From Chryseobacterium indologenes (GTDB lineage: Bacteria > Bacteroidota > Bacteroidia > Flavobacteriales > Weeksellaceae): DNA of 64,000 nt. Each line of letters begins with the position of its first letter. Position 1 is the first letter of the stretch. This document shows positions 36,224-43,541 of this stretch, one piece after another. The stretch spans positions 186,001-250,000 of the forward strand of contig NZ_LJOD01000002.1 of the NCBI RefSeq assembly GCF_001295265.1. The letters run 5' to 3'. The translations under genes were made by a program, and so were the position numbers. The notes beneath the pieces are model-generated. The model was not told the DNA's origin. It made no database searches and worked only from the letters and a program-made list of their open reading frames with translations.

Positions 36224-36952
36224 ATGTTTGCAATTTTAAAGAAAGAACTTTGGAGTTATTTCGGAAACTGGAGCGCGTGGGTAATCATTGCAGCCTTCAG
36301 TCTGATAACAACTCTTTTTCTGTTTTTTTTCGAGAATGATTCTAATATTTTTGAAATTGGAATGGCCTCCCTTCAAAGCTATTTTGTACTCGTTCCGTGG
36401 CTGTTGATGTTTATTATTCCAGCCCTTTCCATGAAAACCTTTGCCGAAGAGCAGCAGACGGGAACCCTGAACTGGCTTTTTTCCCAGCCGCTGAAAGTTT
36501 CGGAACTGGTAACAGGAAAGTTTCTTTCCGTATGGATTGTAGGTATCTTATGCCTTATTCCATCATTAATCTATCTTTATACGGTTTACGTTTTGGGTGT
36601 TCCTGCCGGAAATATTGATCTGGGAATGACCTTCGGGAGCTATATCGGACTGATTATTTTAATAGCAGCTTTCTCAGGAGTGGGAATTTTAGCCTCTTCA
36701 TTATCACAGAACCAGATCATGGCCTATCTGCTGGGTGTTTTCATGTGCTTCATCATGTATTTCGGAATAGAGCAGCTGGCGAGTTATAAGCTTTTGGGAG
36801 GAGCGGATTTTATTCTTCAGAACCTGGGCTTCTATCAGCATTTCTTAGGATTTACCAGAGGACTTATCGATCTTAAAGATGTGGCTTATTTCATTCTGAT
36901 AATCGGCGCAGCTTTAGTATTGTCTAATCATTTTATCAATAAAAAGAAGTAG
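36224..36952 (+). CDS. gldF: Gliding-motility-associated ABC transporter permease GldF
   Basis: A 242-residue permease with six hydrophobic helices. It belongs to the ABC-2 type and matches GldF: it starts FAILKKELWSYFGNWSAWVIIAAF, has FAEEQQTGTLNWLFSQPLKVSELVTGKF near residue 75, and ends in FILIIGAALVLSNHFINKK. With GldG and the ATPase GldA it forms an ABC transporter needed for gliding in Flavobacterium johnsoniae. gldG follows after only four bases, so the two are co-transcribed. gldA is not in this window, as in F. johnsoniae, where it is also separate. Confidence 0.93.
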   Translation: MFAILKKELWSYFGNWSAWVIIAAFSLITTLFLFFFENDSNIFEIGMASLQSYFVLVPWLLMFIIPALSMKTFAEEQQTGTLNWLFSQPLKVSELVTGKFLSVWIVGILCLIPSLIYLYTVYVLGVPAGNIDLGMTFGSYIGLIILIAAFSGVGILASSLSQNQIMAYLLGVFMCFIMYFGIEQLASYKLLGGADFILQNLGFYQHFLGFTRGLIDLKDVAYFILIIGAALVLSNHFINKKK

Positions 36953-36956
36953 AATT

Positions 36957-38624
36957 ATGAAGAAGATACACGCTAAATCTCCACTGGGAATTTTCCTGTT
37001 TGCTATTGTACCTTTGGTTATTCTGCTGGCTTATTCAGGCATCAGGCTGGATCTTACCAAAGAAAAAAGATATACGCTTTCAGATAACACTATAAAAGTG
37101 CTGGAGTCGGTTAAAAAGCCTATAACGGTTGATGTTTATCTTGAAGGAGACTTTCCGGCAAGCTTCAAGCAGCTCCAAAGTGAAACCCGTTTCATGCTGG
37201 AAGAGTTCAGAAAGATCAATCCGAAGATCGATTTTAAATTTATTGATCCTATTAAAACCAAAATGTCACAGGATACCCTGATGGCAATGGGAATGCAGCC
37301 TTCTGTACTTCCTGATGTGAAAGACGGGAAAATCTCACAGATTACCCTTTTTCCATATGCGGTAATCAAATATGACAAGAGAGGAGTTTCTATCCCTTTG
37401 GTCGTACAGCAGGCCGGAATAGATGCTAATGAGCAGCTTACAAGGTCTATTGAAGGACTGGAATACAGCTTGATTTCTAACATCAAAAACATTGCAGCCG
37501 ATAAAAGAAAAAAAGTTGGAGTTTTGGTTAATCATGATGAGCTAAGTCCTGAAGAATTTCACGGCTTTATGCAGCTGGCACTGGAAAATTACGATGCAGG
37601 TCCTGTTATCCCAAAAAACCAGACTGAACTTACGCAGGCTGATGTTCCATTGCTGAAACAGATGAGTGCACTGGTCATTGCAAAGCCAAGAAAAGCATTT
37701 ACGGATAATGAAAAAGTAATTCTTGACCAGTATATCATGAATGGCGGAAAGACTTTGTGGATGATTGATGCTGTGAATGCAGAGATGGATACCCTTACAA
37801 GATCTAAAAAAGTAATGCCTTTCCCGGTTGACATCAATATGACAGATTTTTTCTTCAACTATGGACTGAGAATCAATCCGGCACTGGTAAAAGATGTGAA
37901 AAAATTTGCCCTGTTGAGGTTAGTGACCGGCGAAGTAGGAGGGAACCCGCAGTATACAAGCCTTCCATGGCCGTATTTCCCTCTGGGAATTGCTGAGAAC
38001 GATAATCCGGTGACTAAAAATATCAATCCGGTGAAATTTGAATTCCCGACTTCTATTGATACATTGGGAAGAAAAAATATCAAAACAAAAGTTCTTTTTG
38101 AATCCAGCGAAAGAACCCTTCTGAAGCAGGTTCCGAATTATGTAGATCTTAAAGAGATTGCCAGCGTAGACAGTCTTGGGCAGATGGAAAAGCCAAGCAC
38201 ACCAAAGATCTTCGCCGTGGCACTGGAAGGAAAGTTTGAATCTGCTTATGCTTCAAGAATTGAAAGAAAATCTTACCCGGGCTTTAAAAACCAGAGCCCT
38301 GAAAATAAAATGATCGTGATTGCTGATGGTGATGTGGGAAGAAATAAAGTCCTTAAAGGAGAACCGCTTCCTCTGGGCGTTGATCTTCTGACCAACCAGG
38401 AGTTCGGAAACGAGCAGTTTCTGAGAAATGCGCTGGATTACCTTCTGGATGACAGTAACCTGATGGAGCTGAGAAACAGAAATATTGAAGAAAGATTGCT
38501 GGACAGAAACAGGATCACCGAAGAAAAAACAAACTGGCAGTGGCTGAATTTACTGCTTCCGCTGGCGGTGATAGGCCTTCTGGGAGGATTATTCTTCTGG
38601 ATGAGGAAGAGAAAATTCGGATAG
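36957..38624 (+). CDS. gldG: Gliding-motility-associated ABC transporter substrate-binding protein GldG
   Basis: A 555-residue protein with an N-terminal membrane helix (SPLGIFLFAIVPLVILLAYSG). A large periplasmic ABC-transporter auxiliary domain follows (RYTLSDNTIKVLESVKKPITVDVYLEGDFPASF). A C-terminal helix (WLNLLLPLAVIGLLGGLFFWM) closes with basic residues. It is the normal partner of GldF, four bases upstream. Regions VVQQAGIDANEQLTRSIEGLEYSL and VLDQYIMNGGKTLWMIDAV are typical of GldG. The operon ends with a strong terminator. Confidence 0.93.
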   Translation: MKKIHAKSPLGIFLFAIVPLVILLAYSGIRLDLTKEKRYTLSDNTIKVLESVKKPITVDVYLEGDFPASFKQLQSETRFMLEEFRKINPKIDFKFIDPIKTKMSQDTLMAMGMQPSVLPDVKDGKISQITLFPYAVIKYDKRGVSIPLVVQQAGIDANEQLTRSIEGLEYSLISNIKNIAADKRKKVGVLVNHDELSPEEFHGFMQLALENYDAGPVIPKNQTELTQADVPLLKQMSALVIAKPRKAFTDNEKVILDQYIMNGGKTLWMIDAVNAEMDTLTRSKKVMPFPVDINMTDFFFNYGLRINPALVKDVKKFALLRLVTGEVGGNPQYTSLPWPYFPLGIAENDNPVTKNINPVKFEFPTSIDTLGRKNIKTKVLFESSERTLLKQVPNYVDLKEIASVDSLGQMEKPSTPKIFAVALEGKFESAYASRIERKSYPGFKNQSPENKMIVIADGDVGRNKVLKGEPLPLGVDLLTNQEFGNEQFLRNALDYLLDDSNLMELRNRNIEERLLDRNRITEEKTNWQWLNLLLPLAVIGLLGGLFFWMRKRKFG

Positions 38625-38631
38625 AAAATAT

Positions 38632-38667
38632 AAAAAGGAGAAACTGAGATTGAGTTTCTCCTTTTTT
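38632..38667 (+). terminator. Terminator after gldG
   Basis: Stem AAAAAGGAGAAACT / AGTTTCTCCTTTTT with a seven-base loop and a following T. Confidence 0.88.
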
Positions 38668-38780
38668 GTTTCGAATTATTTTTTCTGTTATCTCATCGCA
38701 TCGCAAGCCAGATAAAAAACAGCTTTATTCAGGGCATCACTTTCTTTATCTTTCCAAAGAACTGACCATTTATGTCAATG

Positions 38781-38805
38781 AAAAAAGAGAAGCATGTGCT
38801 TCTCT
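38781..38805 (-). terminator. Terminator after the DUF2314-ankyrin gene
   Basis: On the minus strand a perfect hairpin GAGAAGCA / TGCTTCTC followed by six T, directly beyond the stop codon at 38809. Confidence 0.8.
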
Positions 38806-38808
38806 CAT

Positions 38809-39672
38809 TTAATCTTCCAAAACCTGAATTATATGTTCCCATTGAAGCTGCCGGGCATAATCAAGTGCCGTTTTTCCGTTTTTTGATTTTATATTTTTAT
38901 CAGCTCCCGCTTCAAGGGCACCTTGCACGGAAACAAGGTTTCCTGCGATAGTTTCCCGGTGGAGAAGGTTCAGTCCGTTATCATCCATTTGGGTCAGTTC
39001 ATCAGGATATTCCTGAATAAACTGCATGAATTTCTCTTTCATATTTTTACTCATCGGATGTTCAATCAGGTTTTCCGGTTTTTCTTTTTCATTATGCACT
39101 ACCTCAATATCATTGAAATCCCCGAAATCCAACTGCCAGGCATCATCATGTTCTTTTCTTTCCGCTTCAGACATGTCAGAACGCATTTTGTGAATGGTAA
39201 ACCCTCCGTAAGTTTTAGGAAGTAAAGGAGAAGAAGATGAAAACAGCTTTGACAGCCCTTTCGGTTTTTTTTCAGCTGGGGTAATTGCAAACAGCCAGTC
39301 ACTGATTTCATTCAGAGGAATTGAAAAGTGGTCTCCTGCCTGGATATTGGCGAGATTATTGGGATTATTGATCAGATATCCACTCACCGTATCCCCGTCA
39401 AAGTCAATATCATTGATCCACATATGCTCTACAACCGTTTCTCCGGTTTCAGGATTTTTTTCACTGAAAGGAGCTTTTACGCAGGAAAGATTCAGACCGG
39501 GGATAATTCTCCGGTATTCCCAGGACTGCTCACGCCAGAAATATTTAAAGGTTTGCCGGGCTTTTTGATAGGCTTCAATCATTTTTGGATCGCTGCTATC
39601 GGTAAAGATAAATGAGTTTTCTTCCATAGTGATTATTGGATTCATGATAGTAGTCCGTTCATAGATCTCCAT
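38809..39672 (-). CDS. DUF2314 and ankyrin-repeat protein
   Basis: A 287-residue cytoplasmic protein. Residues about 30-125 match DUF2314 (ARQTFKYFWREQSWEYRRIIPGLNLSCVKAPF, EHMWINDIDFDGDTVSGYLINNP). Residues about 205-287 carry two ankyrin-type repeats (DDNGLNLLHRETIAGNLVSVQGALEAGADKN, SKNGKTALDYARQLQWEHII). An internal ATG at 39645 (MNPIITM) is an alternative start. DUF2314 proteins often lie beside secretion-effector or immunity genes, but that role is only a possibility here. It is the last of three reverse-strand genes of poorly known families. Confidence 0.75.
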   Translation of the reverse strand: MEIYERTTIMNPIITMEENSFIFTDSSDPKMIEAYQKARQTFKYFWREQSWEYRRIIPGLNLSCVKAPFSEKNPETGETVVEHMWINDIDFDGDTVSGYLINNPNNLANIQAGDHFSIPLNEISDWLFAITPAEKKPKGLSKLFSSSSPLLPKTYGGFTIHKMRSDMSEAERKEHDDAWQLDFGDFNDIEVVHNEKEKPENLIEHPMSKNMKEKFMQFIQEYPDELTQMDDNGLNLLHRETIAGNLVSVQGALEAGADKNIKSKNGKTALDYARQLQWEHIIQVLED

Positions 39673-39739
39673 TTTCAGGAAATAAAAAAACGGTTTTATA
39701 ATTCCTTAAAAATACAAAACGATATTTAAAGATGGCTCT

Positions 39740-40399
39740 TTAATAAGACGTTATTTTCAGTTGCTCCTGATCTGCGTTTTTAGGAAGAAGCACAGCTGTT
39801 TTATAATAACTTATATCTGTTGAAAACCGGCTTTGAAGTTCTTTGAAGGTATTGTAATCATAATGTCCCCAATTCAGTTCATTTTCAGGATCGGGGGTCT
39901 TATCTATGGCAAGCTCCAGCTTTCCGTCCTCCTGATAGCTGAATTCTATGGCTGCATATTTCTCTCCGCTTTTGTCGGTTGTATACCAGCATTTCGTTGT
40001 TTTTTCCATGATAGGCTTCAGAGTATTGTTATCAATAATCTGAGAACAGATGAAATTTTCAGGATCGTCATGGTAAAAGATTGTTTTAGAGATTAAGGGG
40101 TTTTCATCTGAGGATAATGAATATACTTTATTGGTTGCAATAACAAAATCCCCTGCAGATTCTCTTTTTTCAATATCAAAAAGTTCAGACTTCTCTTTCA
40201 GATATTTGAATACCAGTTCCTCATCTTCCGTATCGTTCATGAAGTAGCTGATGTTGTATATCTCGTCTTCGGTAAGAAATTCAATTTCTTTTACCCTTTC
40301 GGAACCTTTCTCATAATAATACAGATGGTAGTCGTCCAGTTTTTCGGCTTCAGCCTTTGAAATGATCTCACCAAAAATATTTTTGTATACTTTTTTCAT
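39740..40399 (-). CDS. Conserved hypothetical protein
   Basis: A 219-residue acidic protein I do not recognise. It lacks a signal peptide and membrane segments. The start (KKVYKNIFGEIISKAEAEKLDDYHLYYYEKG) and the repeated EDE/DPEN motifs (FYHDDPENFIC, DKTPDPENELNWGHYDYNTF) suggest a mixed alpha-beta cytoplasmic protein. Cysteines occur only in FICSQ and TKCWYTT. It lies 67 bp upstream of the DUF2314-ankyrin gene on the same strand, so co-transcription is possible. It could belong to an immunity or sensing cluster, but nothing in the sequence shows this. Confidence 0.6.
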   Translation of the reverse strand: MKKVYKNIFGEIISKAEAEKLDDYHLYYYEKGSERVKEIEFLTEDEIYNISYFMNDTEDEELVFKYLKEKSELFDIEKRESAGDFVIATNKVYSLSSDENPLISKTIFYHDDPENFICSQIIDNNTLKPIMEKTTKCWYTTDKSGEKYAAIEFSYQEDGKLELAIDKTPDPENELNWGHYDYNTFKELQSRFSTDISYYKTAVLLPKNADQEQLKITSY

Positions 40400-40936
40400 G
40401 GATTAATTGTGTAAGTTATATTATCAATAGTGTGTTTATTCTGGAAACAGAGGCAAATCAGATCTCTGCTTGTCTTTCCGGTTTTATTATTTTTCCGCCT
40501 TCTTTCTTTAGATAGAATTTTCTTTCATAAGTTAAACAGTCACAGCTTATAAAGATAAGGAGGTGTTGACTAATTAAATATTGAACTACATCAATAATTG
40601 TATCTTTCAGCACAAAGTTTGCAGGTTATATAAAAGATATCAGATATATTCCTTTTACAGAAGGGTAGTGTTTTACAATATAAATTTTAAGAAGAATTAT
40701 TGCCCGGCGGTATTTGCTTTTTTCATGATATGGGCAGGATTCCGGGGTGAAAAAGAGTTTTGCATTTAGTTATCATAGTTAGTTTTTTGAAGACTCAAAT
40801 ATATTTAAAATCAGAGAATTAAAGGGCTAAATTTGTGATTTTTTTATAATGGAATAATAGATTTTGTGATACAGATAGGTGCGGCTATTCGTATATGTTT
40901 GTAAAAATGGTGTTGGGTGGTGGCTGTGAAGTTCTG
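40400..40936. other. 537-base region without a supported gene
   Basis: AT-rich sequence between two reverse-strand genes. Short ORFs exist on both strands (the longest, 40581-40769 plus, is Cys/Tyr/Phe-rich and unlike a protein), but none has family-like features. I see no strong hairpin and no tandem repeat. It may hold decayed coding sequence or the long leader of the 39740-40399 gene. Confidence 0.4.
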
Positions 40937-41365
40937 TTATACGTCTTTGATAAAGTCCTCGTATTCATAATAAAACCTTTCAAATCCATCCATTTTTTCA
41001 ACAAAAAATTCAAATATTTCCTGCCATGAATTTTTATTAAAAATAGAAACACCGTGTTTTTCAGTCCAGATTTTACTGATAGTTTTTCCGTTGTCGAGCA
41101 TAAAATGTTCTTCTTTCTGAAAATCTCCTATGAAATCTTTCAGAATATCTTCCAGGGACCAGATCTTTTCATAATAGGCATTCTGGTAGATTTCATCCCT
41201 CATCTCTATGTCCAGAGAAACCTCTGCTTTTTTGTTATCTGCATAAAATTTGAATGACATATCCTTGATCTTTGTATCATATAAGATCCACTTTCTCGGA
41301 AAAGATTTTCCAAAAGCCGTCCAAAACTCCTTTTTTAACTGCTGTGCTTCCTGCTTACTGAACAT
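40937..41365 (-). CDS. DUF4268 protein
   Basis: A 142-residue cytoplasmic protein. It matches the DUF4268 family over its length: FSKQEAQQLKKEFWTAFGKSFPRKWILYDTKIKDMSFKFYAD at the start, and EISLDIE-like KAEVSLDIEMRDEIYQNAYYEKI. It ends aromatic and acidic (GFERFYYEYEDFIKDV). DUF4268 is found alone and at the C-terminus of PD-(D/E)XK-type or PIN-type proteins in bacteria; a stand-alone version is common in Bacteroidota. Function unknown. It is separated from the next reverse-strand gene by 537 bases. Confidence 0.75.
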   Translation of the reverse strand: MFSKQEAQQLKKEFWTAFGKSFPRKWILYDTKIKDMSFKFYADNKKAEVSLDIEMRDEIYQNAYYEKIWSLEDILKDFIGDFQKEEHFMLDNGKTISKIWTEKHGVSIFNKNSWQEIFEFFVEKMDGFERFYYEYEDFIKDV

Positions 41366-41426
41366 AAGGACAAACTTAAGAATTTAATAGGGAAAAGGCA
41401 AACAGGAAAGAAGAAGTGAATAAATT

Positions 41427-41454
41427 TGCCTACTGCCTACTGCCTACTGCCTAC
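41427..41454. repeat. Four perfect 7-bp tandem repeats
   Basis: TGCCTAC repeated four times exactly, just upstream of the Rrf2 gene. Heptamer runs of this kind occur in intergenic DNA of several flavobacteria; copy number may vary between strains. Confidence 0.85.
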
Positions 41455-41552
41455 GATGTCATGGAGCATTTTTTCTTTCAGTTCTACCATCTTCAAAAAC
41501 CTTCTTCATTTTCACTTTTTCGTATCTTTTTACAGATTTCAAACAATTTTCT

Positions 41553-41560
41553 TATTTTTG
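41553..41560 (+). promoter_or_regulatory. -7 box of the Rrf2 gene
   Basis: TATTTTTG, an exact TAnnTTTG, only five bases before the ATG at 41566. If used, the transcript would be leaderless or nearly so. Confidence 0.5.
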
Positions 41561-41565
41561 CTGTA

Positions 41566-41973
41566 ATGCTTTCAAAAAAATCTCAATATGCCTTTAAAGC
41601 GCTGTCGTACCTGGTAGAAAAAAGGAATGACGGCCCGGTTCTTATTTCCGAAATTGCCGAACATAAAAAAATCCCGTTAAAGTTCTTAGAAAACATTTTG
41701 CTGGAATTAAAAAAAGCAGACATCCTTGACAGTAAAAAAGGAAAAGGAGGCGGTTACTTTTTAAAAGAAAATCCTGAAAATGTTAAACTTGCCAGGATTA
41801 TTCGCCTGGTAAACGGACCTATTGCCATGCTGCCCTGTGTAAGTCTGAATTTCTATGAAAAATGTGAAGACTGCAACGAAGATCACTGCGGACTGCATGA
41901 TGTGCTGATAGAAGTCCGCGACGCATCGCTGAATATCCTTGAAAGAAAAACTTTAATGGATCTGGTCGACTGA
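41566..41973 (+). CDS. Rrf2-family transcriptional regulator
   Basis: A 135-residue winged-helix regulator. The start LSKKSQYAFKALSYLVEK, the recognition region ISEIAEHKKIPLKFLENILLELKKADIL and the wing SKKGKGGGYFLKENP are characteristic. The cysteines C91, C100, C103 and C108 (PCVSLNFYEKCEDCNEDHC) could bind an Fe-S cluster or another cofactor, as in some Rrf2 proteins. ATG 41566 is the family start; a 50-codon upstream extension reads through the heptamer repeats and is not believable. Immediately downstream lies a near-perfect inverted repeat in front of a TauE/SafE operon, its likely target, hinting at sulfur or cysteine control. Confidence 0.92.
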   Translation: MLSKKSQYAFKALSYLVEKRNDGPVLISEIAEHKKIPLKFLENILLELKKADILDSKKGKGGGYFLKENPENVKLARIIRLVNGPIAMLPCVSLNFYEKCEDCNEDHCGLHDVLIEVRDASLNILERKTLMDLVD

Positions 41974-41994
41974 CCCGGTCCTTTTTTTTGAATA

Positions 41995-42021
41995 ATTAGT
42001 CTACTTTTTTTGTAGAGTAAT
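41995..42021. promoter_or_regulatory. Inverted-repeat operator, probable Rrf2 site
   Basis: Arms ATTAGTCTAC and GTAGAGTAAT are inverted copies with one mismatch in ten, around a T7 spacer. It lies 22 bases after the Rrf2 stop codon and about ten bases before a -7-like GATATTTG (42032-42039), covering the -33 region, so a bound regulator would block or replace RNA polymerase contacts. Confidence 0.65.
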
Positions 42022-42061
42022 ATTTTTATCTGATATTTGCATCACTTCAAATAATCGGATT

Positions 42062-42187
42062 ATGATTTCAAAAGTAGGTAAAGATATCCTGAAAAGCACC
42101 TTATTGCTTGCCTTTTATGGTTTGGATGATCATAAGAATATAGAAAATGATGCAGACACCCATGAAACAGAAACCCCATTATTATGA
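42062..42187 (+). CDS. 41-residue small ORF coupled to the TauE/SafE gene
   Basis: An ATG-started ORF of 41 codons (MISKVGKDILKSTLLLAFYG, then LDDHKNIENDADTHETETPLL). Its stop overlaps the start of the next gene in an ATGA arrangement, typical of translational coupling. It has a short amphipathic or hydrophobic segment at residues 9-20 and an acidic tail. Family unknown. It sits directly behind the putative Rrf2 operator and a -7-like box, so it is the first ORF of the transcript. It may be a real small protein or a leader peptide tuning the permease. Confidence 0.55.
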   Translation: MISKVGKDILKSTLLLAFYGLDDHKNIENDADTHETETPLL

Positions 42188-43071
42188 TTATTACCAATAA
42201 AATCCGGATAAGGCTGAATGTTTTTTTTATTGCAGCAGTAATAATAGGTAGTATAGTTTCATCGCTGTATGGGATGGGGTACCTGGATGAACTTCAGGCT
42301 GTTTTGGCGAAAGATAACTATATTTTTTACTGGATGCTTCTGGTTGGGGTTCTGGCTGAAATAGTAGCCGGATCTATGGGGATGGGCTATGGAGTAATCT
42401 GCACCACAACACTTTTATTCCTGAATATTCCGCCGCATATTGTAAGTGCAAGTATCCATTCTGCGGAAAGTTTTACAACAGCTGCGGGAAGTTTGAGCCA
42501 TATCAAACTGAAAAATGTAAGCAAAAGTCTGGTGAAAAAGCTGGCGGTTCCTGCTGTGATCGGAGCTGTGATCGGAGCAGTTTGTCTTACTTATCTCGGA
42601 GAGTATTATGCCAGGATCACCAAAACGATTATTGCTTTTTACACCCTATATCTGGGAATTCGGATTCTTTTGAACGCTTTTAAGAAAAAGCAGGATAAAG
42701 CGATGAAGAAAAAGACTAACCTTACCCGGCTGGGTGTGATCGGAGGCTTTATAGATTCCTTTGCAGGCGGAGGCTGGGGACCTCTGGTGACCGGAACACT
42801 GATCAAAAATGCATTTACCCCCAGATTTGCAGTCGGTAGCTCCACAGTAGCCAAATTTATTCTTACCATCACGGCAGCCGTTACCTTTTTCTTTACCCTG
42901 GGAATCCAGCACTGGAACATTATTTTAGGGCTTCTGATTGGAGGAATTCTTACTGCTCCCTTTTCAGCAATGCTTACCGCAAAGCTTCCTGTGAAGAAAA
43001 TGTTTCTTGTTATCGGGATGCTGGTCATCGTAATGAGCTGTATAACGATTTATAAATCAGTATTCAGTTGA
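42184..43071 (+). CDS. TauE/SafE-family sulfur anion permease
   Basis: A 295-residue inner-membrane protein with eight or nine hydrophobic segments. The signatures are LVGVLAEIVAGSMGMGYGVICTT, SIHSAESFTTAAGSLSHIKLKNV and GVIGGFIDSFAGGGWGPLVTGTLI. It belongs to a different branch from the permease at 14582-15367, being longer and with different glycine motifs. Its start overlaps the stop of a 41-codon ORF by four bases. Given the adjacent Rrf2 regulator, a role in sulfite or sulfate export or import linked to cysteine metabolism is inferred. Confidence 0.9.
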   Translation: MIITNKIRIRLNVFFIAAVIIGSIVSSLYGMGYLDELQAVLAKDNYIFYWMLLVGVLAEIVAGSMGMGYGVICTTTLLFLNIPPHIVSASIHSAESFTTAAGSLSHIKLKNVSKSLVKKLAVPAVIGAVIGAVCLTYLGEYYARITKTIIAFYTLYLGIRILLNAFKKKQDKAMKKKTNLTRLGVIGGFIDSFAGGGWGPLVTGTLIKNAFTPRFAVGSSTVAKFILTITAAVTFFFTLGIQHWNIILGLLIGGILTAPFSAMLTAKLPVKKMFLVIGMLVIVMSCITIYKSVFS

Positions 43072-43160
43072 AATAAATATTCTTTTGAGAAAAATAAAAG
43101 CCCTTAAAATAGTTTTCGGTTTTGAAAATATTTTACTTTTACACCACAAAACAATAGAAT

Positions 43161-43451
43161 ATGAATTTACATATCGTAGCGCTTTTTAAGTTCAACGAAA
43201 ATTATCTGATGGAGGCTGTAGAGCTGTTTCAGAATCTGGTGAAGGAAACAAGAAAAGAAGAAGGCTGTCTTCAGTATGACCTTGTTGAAGACAAAGACAA
43301 CAAAGGAACTTTTTTTCTGATTGAACTTTGGGAAAGTGTTGACCACCATAACAGGCACAACGGGCAGGATCATCTTCTGGACTTCCGTAAAGAGGCTTCA
43401 AAGATTATGGAAAGTTCGGTGGAAGTGTATAAAGGTTTTAAGATTTATTAA
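43161..43451 (+). CDS. Putative quinol monooxygenase (ABM domain)
   Basis: A 96-residue single-domain protein of the antibiotic biosynthesis monooxygenase (ABM/YgiN) type. It has IVALFKFNENYLMEAVELFQNLVKETRKEEGCLQYDLVED, then FFLIELWESVDHHNRHNGQDHL and the end SVEVYKGFKIY. Members form dimeric ferredoxin-like folds; some oxidise quinols, and others bind heme (IsdG-like). IsdG-type Asn/Trp/His heme-degradation residues are not convincingly present. It lies next to the heme island but on the opposite strand from its first gene and has its own terminator. Confidence 0.85.
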   Translation: MNLHIVALFKFNENYLMEAVELFQNLVKETRKEEGCLQYDLVEDKDNKGTFFLIELWESVDHHNRHNGQDHLLDFRKEASKIMESSVEVYKGFKIY

Positions 43452-43476
43452 TTTTCATCTTTTAATTCAAAAAAAT

Positions 43477-43510
43477 AAAAGGCGGTTTTCAGAGTTTGAA
43501 GCCGCCTTTT
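43477..43510. terminator. Terminator between convergent genes
   Basis: Stem AAAAGGCGGTTTTC with GAAGCCGCCTTTT (one bulge) around a short loop; located between the ABM gene and the convergent HmuY-like gene. Confidence 0.8.
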
Positions 43511-43541
43511 GATTAGAAAAAATAGAAAGTATTAATTGAGT

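Noticed and set aside
40581..40769. 62-codon plus-strand ORF in the 537-base gap
   Set aside because: Its composition (many Tyr, Cys, Phe) is that of AT-rich noncoding DNA, and it has no promoter or family feature.
41427..41454. Possible CRISPR array
   Set aside because: The repeats are 7 bp in direct tandem without spacers, and no cas genes are present.
41416..41565. 50-codon N-terminal extension of the Rrf2 regulator
   Set aside because: It is a translation of heptamer repeats and promoter sequence; the family start is LSKKSQYAFKAL at ATG 41566.
43161..43451. ABM-domain protein as an IsdG-type heme oxygenase of the heme island
   Set aside because: The diagnostic Asn, Trp and His of IsdG are not clearly present, and the gene has its own terminator and opposite orientation to its island neighbour.
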